Shown piece by piece: positions 59,052-64,000 of a stretch of DNA of 64,000 nucleotides (within the stretch, counting starts at the first letter, position 1; every line of letters begins with the position of its first letter). The notes under the pieces were generated by a model that was not told the origin of the DNA, did not search any database, and was given only the letters and a program-made list of their open reading frames with translations. A program made the translations under genes and the position numbers. Location of the stretch: assembly GCF_019312595.1 (NCBI RefSeq), contig NZ_JAHWDQ010000002.1:372001-436000 (forward strand), in the 5' to 3' direction. This DNA is from Zhongshania aquimaris. GTDB lineage: Bacteria > Pseudomonadota > Gammaproteobacteria > Pseudomonadales > Spongiibacteraceae.

Positions 59052-59292
59052 GGTTAAGATTATGCCTGATGCGGCCTGCATCTGTTGATGTTTACGTTGT
59101 ATCTTAAAATAAAAACTTTGTGCTGTACGGCAAACCCTGCGCGTTATACAGTTTTGAATTGATACTAGTTAGCTTACTAAAGTTGGTTGCTGGGCGTTGT
59201 TTGCCATAAGCCCCGCTACGTAATTTTGGTGCAATAGACATTTTTCGTGGGTTCGCTCACCCACAGATGCTTCGATGCCGTTGAGGATGTTC

Positions 59293-60327
59293 ATGGATAT
59301 CACAGAGTTACTGGCGTTTAGTGCCAAGCAAAATGCCTCGGATTTACACTTGTCGGCGGGCTTGCCGCCGATGATTCGGGTTGACGGCGATGTGCGGCGC
59401 ATTAATTTGCCGCCGATGGAGCATCGCGAAGTACATAGTTTGATTTATGAAATTATGAATGACCGCCAGCGCCGTGATTACGAGGAGTTTTTAGAAACTG
59501 ACTTCTCGTTTGAAGTGCCCGGCGTGGCGCGCTTCCGGGTTAACGCCTTTAACCACAACCGCGGTGCCGGTGCGGTTTTTCGGACCATTCCGTCTAAAGT
59601 CTTGTCACTGGAAGACCTCGGTATGGGGCAGGTGTTTAAAGATATTTCGATGTTCCCGCGCGGCCTGGTCTTGGTCACTGGGCCAACGGGCTCGGGTAAA
59701 TCCACCACGCTGGCGGCGATGATCGACTATATCAACGACAATAAATTCGATCACATCTTAACCATTGAAGACCCAATTGAATTCGTTCACGAATCAAAAA
59801 AATGTCTGCTCAACCAGCGTGAAGTCCACCGTGATACCCATGGCTTTAACGAGGCCCTGCGTTCGGCGCTGCGTGAAGATCCGGATATTATTCTGGTTGG
59901 TGAGTTGCGGGATTTAGAAACGATTAGGCTGGCACTCACCGCAGCAGAAACTGGGCATTTGGTATTCGGCACCCTGCACACCACCTCTGCTGCAAAAACC
60001 ATAGACCGGGTAGTGGATGTATTCCCCGGTGACGAAAAATCGATGGTGCGCTCGATGCTGTCGGAATCGCTGCAGGGCGTTATTTCACAAACCCTGCTTA
60101 AACGCCCCGAGGGTGGCCGTGTCGCGGCTCACGAAATCATGATTGGCACCCCCGCGATTCGTAACTTGATTCGTGAAGACAAGGTGGCGCAGATGTACTC
60201 TGCCATTCAGTCTGGTGCGGCCGTGGGTATGCAAACCATGGATCAGTGTTTGAAAAACTTGCTGCAAAAACGCCTGATAAGTCGCGATGCAGCGCGTCTT
60301 AAAGCCCGTTTCCCAGAAAATTTCTGA
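59293..60327 (+). CDS. pilT: Type IV pilus retraction ATPase PilT
   Basis: Hexameric motor that powers pilus disassembly and twitching. It is 344 residues from the ATG at 59293 with GAGGA 5 bases upstream. ASDLHLSAGLPPM (15-27), Walker A GPTGSGKS (130-137), the Asp box TIEDPIEF, and DPDIILVGELRD / THLVFGTLHT blocks are all present. No zinc tetracysteine is present, as expected for PilT. It is followed by pilU after 39 bases. Confidence 0.97.
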   Translation: MDITELLAFSAKQNASDLHLSAGLPPMIRVDGDVRRINLPPMEHREVHSLIYEIMNDRQRRDYEEFLETDFSFEVPGVARFRVNAFNHNRGAGAVFRTIPSKVLSLEDLGMGQVFKDISMFPRGLVLVTGPTGSGKSTTLAAMIDYINDNKFDHILTIEDPIEFVHESKKCLLNQREVHRDTHGFNEALRSALREDPDIILVGELRDLETIRLALTAAETGHLVFGTLHTTSAAKTIDRVVDVFPGDEKSMVRSMLSESLQGVISQTLLKRPEGGRVAAHEIMIGTPAIRNLIREDKVAQMYSAIQSGAAVGMQTMDQCLKNLLQKRLISRDAARLKARFPENF

Positions 60328-60366
60328 TGTTGCTAGAATCGCTACATTGGGCTGAGGAGTTACACA

Positions 60367-61524
60367 TTGGAAATTGAAAAATTACTGCGCATCATGCAAG
60401 AAAAGGGCGCGTCAGATTTGTTTATCTCTGCTGGCGTGGCGCCATCAGTTAAGGTGAATGGCCAGTTAGTGCCATTGAGCAGCAATGCCCTTAGCCCGGA
60501 GCAAACCCGTGAAGTGGTGATGGGGGTAATGAACGACCAGCAACGCCGCGAATTTGTGCGCGACAAAGAGTGTAACTTCGCCATCAGTGCGCGGGGTATC
60601 GGCCGCTTCCGAGTGAGTGCATTTTATCAGCGCAATTTGGTCGGTATGGTCTTGCGTCGCATTGAAACCAATATTCCGACCACTGATGAGTTGGGCTTGC
60701 CGGAACTGGTTAAAGAGCTGGCGATGACCAAGCGCGGCTTGATTATTTTTGTCGGTGCAACTGGCACGGGTAAGTCAACCTCGCTGGCGGCGATGATCGG
60801 CCATCGCAATGAAAATTCCCGCGGTCATATCATCACGGTAGAAGACCCCATTGAATTTGTGCATCAGCATCGCGGCTGCATAGTTACCCAGCGCGAAGTC
60901 GGCATCGATACTGAATCTTTTGAAGTGGCCTTGAAGAACATGCTTCGACAGGCTCCCGACGTGATCATGATTGGTGAGATCCGTACCCGCGAAGCCATGG
61001 AGCAGGCGATCACCTTTGCCGAAACCGGGCATTTATGTCTTTGCACTCTACATGCGAACAATGCCAACCAAGCCCTGGATCGCATACTTCATTTCTTCCC
61101 CGCCGAGCGTCATCAGCAGCTGTGGATGGATTTGTCTCTAAATCTGAAGGCCATGGTTGCCCAGCAGTTGATTCCGACCCGCGACGGGACGGGGCGGCGA
61201 GCCTGTGTGGAAATTTTATTGAACACCCCCTTGGCATCAGACTTAATTCGCAAGGGCGATGTGTCGGGTGTAAAGGACTTGATGAGGCAGTCTACCGAAC
61301 TCGGTATGCAAACCTTTGATCAGGCGCTTTACGATTTATATACGGTTGGCGAGATTACCTACGAAGACGCCATCGCTCATGCGGATTCTGCCAATGATTT
61401 GCGCTTGCTGATTAAACTGGGTGCCGACAATAACCCTGAGCAAATGCGGAAAATGGCGGGCGGTTTGACGATGGAGGAGGACGGCACTAAAAAACCGCCA
61501 TCGCGGGGTATTAATCGCCGCTAG
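60367..61524 (+). CDS. pilU: PilU retraction ATPase
   Basis: Auxiliary type IV pilus ATPase that works with PilT. It is 385 residues. GASDLFISAGVAPSVKVNG (14-32), Walker A GATGTGKS (130-137), TVEDPIEF, and PDVIMIGEIRTRE blocks are visible, and the C-terminal tail is longer than PilT's. The start is TTG at 60367 with GAGGAG at 60354-60359, 7 bases upstream; no ATG fits the reading frame start. It converges with ruvX. Confidence 0.96.
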   Translation: MEIEKLLRIMQEKGASDLFISAGVAPSVKVNGQLVPLSSNALSPEQTREVVMGVMNDQQRREFVRDKECNFAISARGIGRFRVSAFYQRNLVGMVLRRIETNIPTTDELGLPELVKELAMTKRGLIIFVGATGTGKSTSLAAMIGHRNENSRGHIITVEDPIEFVHQHRGCIVTQREVGIDTESFEVALKNMLRQAPDVIMIGEIRTREAMEQAITFAETGHLCLCTLHANNANQALDRILHFFPAERHQQLWMDLSLNLKAMVAQQLIPTRDGTGRRACVEILLNTPLASDLIRKGDVSGVKDLMRQSTELGMQTFDQALYDLYTVGEITYEDAIAHADSANDLRLLIKLGADNNPEQMRKMAGGLTMEEDGTKKPPSRGINRR

Positions 61525-61533
61525 TAATGGCGC

Positions 61534-61959
61534 TTATGACGAGCTGCGCATCCAGCTTTCCAGAATAATAGCGGCGCTGCGACTGTCTACCGATTGGTTT
61601 TTAAAGTCGCGGGAACCGGTATCGTCAATGATGTTGCCACGAGCTTCAAAACTGCTGAGTCGCTCATCGGCAAAGTGCACTGCAATACCAAAGCGGCCGT
61701 GAATGCGGTTCCCGAATTTGCGCGCCCTATGGGACATCTCCGATACGCTGCCATCCATATTCAATGGCAGCCCAACCACCACCGCGTCTGGCTTCCATTC
61801 AGCGATGAGTTTGTCGATATCTTCCCAGCGCGGAATACCATCTTTGGCTTGCAGTGAGGGCTGGGGACTGGCGGTACCGGTCAGGGTTTGACCAATTGCA
61901 CAGCCTATCCAGCGCAGACCAAAGTCAAAGCTGAGCAGGGTTTGGGGAGCGTTGCTCAT
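61534..61959 (-). CDS. ruvX: RuvX/YqgF family Holliday-junction resolvase-like protein
   Basis: 141-residue RNase H-fold protein. LLSFDFGLRWIGCAIGQ (8-24) holds the first acidic residue, VVGLPLNMDGS follows, and the late VHFADERLSSFEA and DSRSAAIIL supply the other acidic residues. YqgF members are implicated in 16S rRNA maturation or Holliday junction processing. It is 16 bases downstream of yqgE, in the conserved gshB-tonB-yqgE-ruvX run. Confidence 0.94.
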   Translation of the reverse strand: MSNAPQTLLSFDFGLRWIGCAIGQTLTGTASPQPSLQAKDGIPRWEDIDKLIAEWKPDAVVVGLPLNMDGSVSEMSHRARKFGNRIHGRFGIAVHFADERLSSFEARGNIIDDTGSRDFKNQSVDSRSAAIILESWMRSSS

Positions 61960-61975
61960 GGTATTGCGCGCATCC

Positions 61976-62545
61976 TTAGGCGTGGCCGCTATCCGGCGCG
62001 ATTTGTGAAAAATGGATGCCTAGGCTGGCGAGGGCGGCATCGACCTTGTTCTCTGCATCGACCTCAAACAAAACATGGTCGCTCGCCGGCACCGTTAGCC
62101 AGGTGTTGTCCTGCAATTCTTCTTCTAGCTGTCCTGCGTCCCAGCCGGCGTAACCCAAGGCAATCAGGCATTGGCGGGGGCCGCAATCACGCGCAATGGC
62201 GTCGAGAATATCCAGTGAGGTGGTCAGCGTAACGGTGTCTGTCACGTCGACGCTGGCGTCCCATTGTTTGCCATCGCGGGGGTGCAGGACAAAGCCGCGG
62301 TCGGTGTGCACCGGTCCGCCTGCGTAAACGGGTTGCTGGTGGTTGTAGACATGCCCATCCAATTCGAGTTGCTCTAGAATTTCATCGACGTCCATATCCA
62401 GCGGCCGATTGATAATAATACCCATGGCGCCCTGTTCGTCATGTTCACAGAGATAGGTGATGCTATGGGTAAAAATGCCGTCTTTGAGCGCGGGGAGTGC
62501 GATCAAAAAGTGATTTTTAAACGATGGGAAGGTGGTGTCGGTCAT
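61976..62545 (-). CDS. yqgE: YqgE/AlgH family protein
   Basis: 189 residues from the ATG at 62543-62545. UPF0301/AlgH family: FLIALPALKDGIFTHSITYLCEHDEQGAMGIIINRP (about 12-47), VYAGGPVHTDRGFVLH, and LIALGYAGWDAGQLEEEL. The function is unknown. An upstream frame extension of 54 codons overlaps tonB and is rejected, because the family always starts near this ATG. Confidence 0.93.
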   Translation of the reverse strand: MTDTTFPSFKNHFLIALPALKDGIFTHSITYLCEHDEQGAMGIIINRPLDMDVDEILEQLELDGHVYNHQQPVYAGGPVHTDRGFVLHPRDGKQWDASVDVTDTVTLTTSLDILDAIARDCGPRQCLIALGYAGWDAGQLEEELQDNTWLTVPASDHVLFEVDAENKVDAALASLGIHFSQIAPDSGHA

Positions 62546-62606
62546 GACCCTAAGTATCGATGAAATTACAGTAAAAACAAGCTTGTTACGGATATTAAAC
62601 GTGGAT

Positions 62607-63491
62607 TTAGCCTTGGTTTGTCTTGAGTGATTGACGCTCAAAACGCCAAGTGCGAACGATGCCGAGGCGGTTTTTGCCGTCCAGCACGTCACTGGGAATG
62701 GCTTCATAAGGCGCTGCCAGGCGCACGATACGGTGAGCAGCTCGGTCTAATATCGGGTTGCCAGAGCTGCTGAGTATGCGGACTTCATCAATTCGGCCGT
62801 CCGGCATGAGCATGAGCAGCAGCCTGAGCTCGCCCTCTATTCCTAGGCGGCGGGCCTCCTCGGGGTAATTGGCGTTGCCAACCGTTTCGACGCGTTTTTC
62901 CCAGCGGTTTAAATAGAGTGCGTCGGGGGAGCCTTTAGTCGCCACTGAGGTAATGAACTTAGGTCGTGGCATGCGCGCGTAACTTTGGTTTAGATTTTCG
63001 AGCTGCGCTTCAAGAGCCGAAATATTTTCACTGAGTTGGTTTTGTGCGTCGCTGCCGTCCCACTGCTGCTGTTGATGAAGCATTCTGGTTTGCTGCGGCT
63101 TAGTGCTGCGAGTGGCGTCACCGGTGGTGCTAAGTAGTGCGGAACCCGCCGTTTCTGGAACCGACTTGGCTAATTTTAGGGCCTCCTCTTCCTTGGCGGT
63201 ATTGTCGTGGAAGGCACTTTCGCTGGTGGCGCTCAGTTCGGCCTTGTCTTTCAAGTTGCCACTGCCGATTTGGTCGTACTGGGCTAAATAGTCAGCGTTC
63301 TCGGGTGCATCTTTGCTTTGGTATTGCGCCAAGGTGATTTCTAGGTTCGGCAACTTAACACTCGGCTCGGGCGCCGCGAAGGTAATGCCCAATATGAGTG
63401 CGAGGTGCATTGCCGTGGCGACAACGATGATAAACCCCAGCCGTTCTGGCGGGGTGTGATCATCAGTCATGGGCAAAGTGGCTGCCGTCAT
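62607..63491 (-). CDS. Energy transducer TonB (TonB3-like)
   Basis: 294 residues. An N-terminal membrane helix (about 18-38) is followed by a long polar periplasmic linker (about 50-190) rather than a Pro-rich one. The C-terminal TonB domain (about 200-290) has GNANYPEEARRLGIEGELRLLLMLMPDGRIDEVRILSSSGNPILD. It belongs to the group next to gshB and yqgE in Pseudomonas (TonB3), which affects twitching in P. aeruginosa. Its ATG overlaps the gshB stop by one base (TAATG). exbB/exbD are not in view. Confidence 0.9.
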   Translation of the reverse strand: MTAATLPMTDDHTPPERLGFIIVVATAMHLALILGITFAAPEPSVKLPNLEITLAQYQSKDAPENADYLAQYDQIGSGNLKDKAELSATSESAFHDNTAKEEEALKLAKSVPETAGSALLSTTGDATRSTKPQQTRMLHQQQQWDGSDAQNQLSENISALEAQLENLNQSYARMPRPKFITSVATKGSPDALYLNRWEKRVETVGNANYPEEARRLGIEGELRLLLMLMPDGRIDEVRILSSSGNPILDRAAHRIVRLAAPYEAIPSDVLDGKNRLGIVRTWRFERQSLKTNQG

Positions 63492-64000
63492 TATGAACGA
63501 TGTTTCCCGGCAGCAAGCTTGGCGGCGATACAGTCCATGAGCTGGCCGCCGATATCGGTGCCAAACTGAGTGTCGATTTCACGGATGCAGGTCGGGCTGG
63601 TGACGTTAATTTCTGTGAGCGAGTCGCCGATGACGTCTAAGCCAACAAACAGCAGGCCTTTTTCGCGGGCGACAGGGCCAACTTCGGCTGCGATGCGGCG
63701 GTCCGCGTCGCTAAGGGCTTGGGCTCGACCGGTGCCGCCCGCCGCTAAATTACCGCGGGTTTCGCCTTTGGCCGGGATGCGGGCGAGGCAATACGGTACC
63801 GGTTCGCCATCTATCAGCAGGATCCGCTTATCGCCATCGCGAATTTCCGGCAGGTACACTTGGGCCATGATGGTAGTTTGGCCGTGATTGGTAAGGGTCT
63901 CTAAAATAACACCGACATTGGCATCATCCGGCTTTAGCCTGAATATCGAACTGCCACCCATGCCATCCAGAGGCTTCATGATCACGTCACCGTGTTCGGC
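63491..64000 (-). CDS. gshB: Glutathione synthetase, partial (5' end outside window)
   Basis: C-terminal 169 residues of the ATP-grasp enzyme that joins gamma-glutamylcysteine to glycine. Visible motifs are [13 protein letters not shown] (substrate/ATP loop), [49 protein letters not shown] and [25 protein letters not shown]. The N-terminal half runs off the right edge of the window. It is followed by tonB with a one-base overlap. Confidence 0.96.
   Translation of the reverse strand, partial: AEHGDVIMKPLDGMGGSSIFRLKPDDANVGVILETLTNHGQTTIMAQVYLPEIRDGDKRILLIDGEPVPYCLARIPAKGETRGNLAAGGTGRAQALSDADRRIAAEVGPVAREKGLLFVGLDVIGDSLTEINVTSPTCIREIDTQFGTDIGGQLMDCIAAKLAAGKHRS

Overview
The window looks like chromosome of a free-living, probably marine or aquatic, gammaproteobacterium. 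Gene order is close to Pseudomonas in several blocks (yicC-rph-crc-pyrE; algC-argB; coaBC-radC-rpmB-rpmG; glnE-ilvE; argH-algZ-algR-hemCDXY; rdgB-DUF4426-metW-metX-yggU-yggT-proC-yggS-pilT-pilU; ruvX-yqgE-tonB-gshB). However, slmA is present and several Pseudomonas neighbours are missing. This fits the Cellvibrionales/Spongiibacteraceae side of the class. The taxonomic call is inference from gene content and order; nothing was searched.

Layout. 1-11,050 is core housekeeping: RNA processing (yicC, rph), a Crc-type catabolite-repression protein, pyrimidine and arginine synthesis (pyrE, argB), nucleoid occlusion (slmA), a membrane-tethered AlgC, CoA synthesis (coaBC), radC and ribosomal proteins L28/L33 with a clear promoter and terminator. 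11,100-13,360 is a cluster of small envelope/stress proteins (BON, CsbD, DUF1328, DUF883/YqjD, YqjE-like, YqjK-like). 13,380-19,680 holds a histidine phosphatase and an accessory locus of TonB-dependent receptor, GMC oxidoreductase and divergent AraC-type regulator. 19,780-23,030 has argE and a phosphate transporter with its DUF47 partner.

23,185-33,304 contains an orphan GspE/PilB-type ATPase, glnE, ilvE, a lipoprotein and a tightly coupled three-gene operon (GT4 glycosyltransferase, methyltransferase, alpha/alpha-toroid protein). The glnE-to-toroid stretch is bracketed by two inverted copies of a roughly 280-bp dispersed repeat that ends in CTAG. 33,301-47,281 holds an RND efflux pair, argH, a membrane-anchored beta-helix protein, the AlgZ/AlgR two-component pair and the hemC-D-X-Y-TPR operon. 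47,282-49,090 is an AT-richer island with integron cassette structure: one convincing attC site, two weaker candidates and three small ORFs, with no integrase in view. 49,091-64,000 holds a FATP-type acyl-CoA ligase, an AsmA-like protein and two conserved blocks: rdgB to yggS on the minus strand facing pilT-pilU, then ruvX-yqgE-tonB-gshB, where gshB is cut by the window edge.

The most unusual items are the integron-like cassette island, the CTAG-ended repeat pair that sits on stop codons, the glycosyltransferase/methyltransferase/toroid operon, the AlgC enzyme with a periplasmic sensor-like domain, and the membrane-anchored beta-helix gene inserted between argH and algZ. Percentages and box matches were counted by eye.
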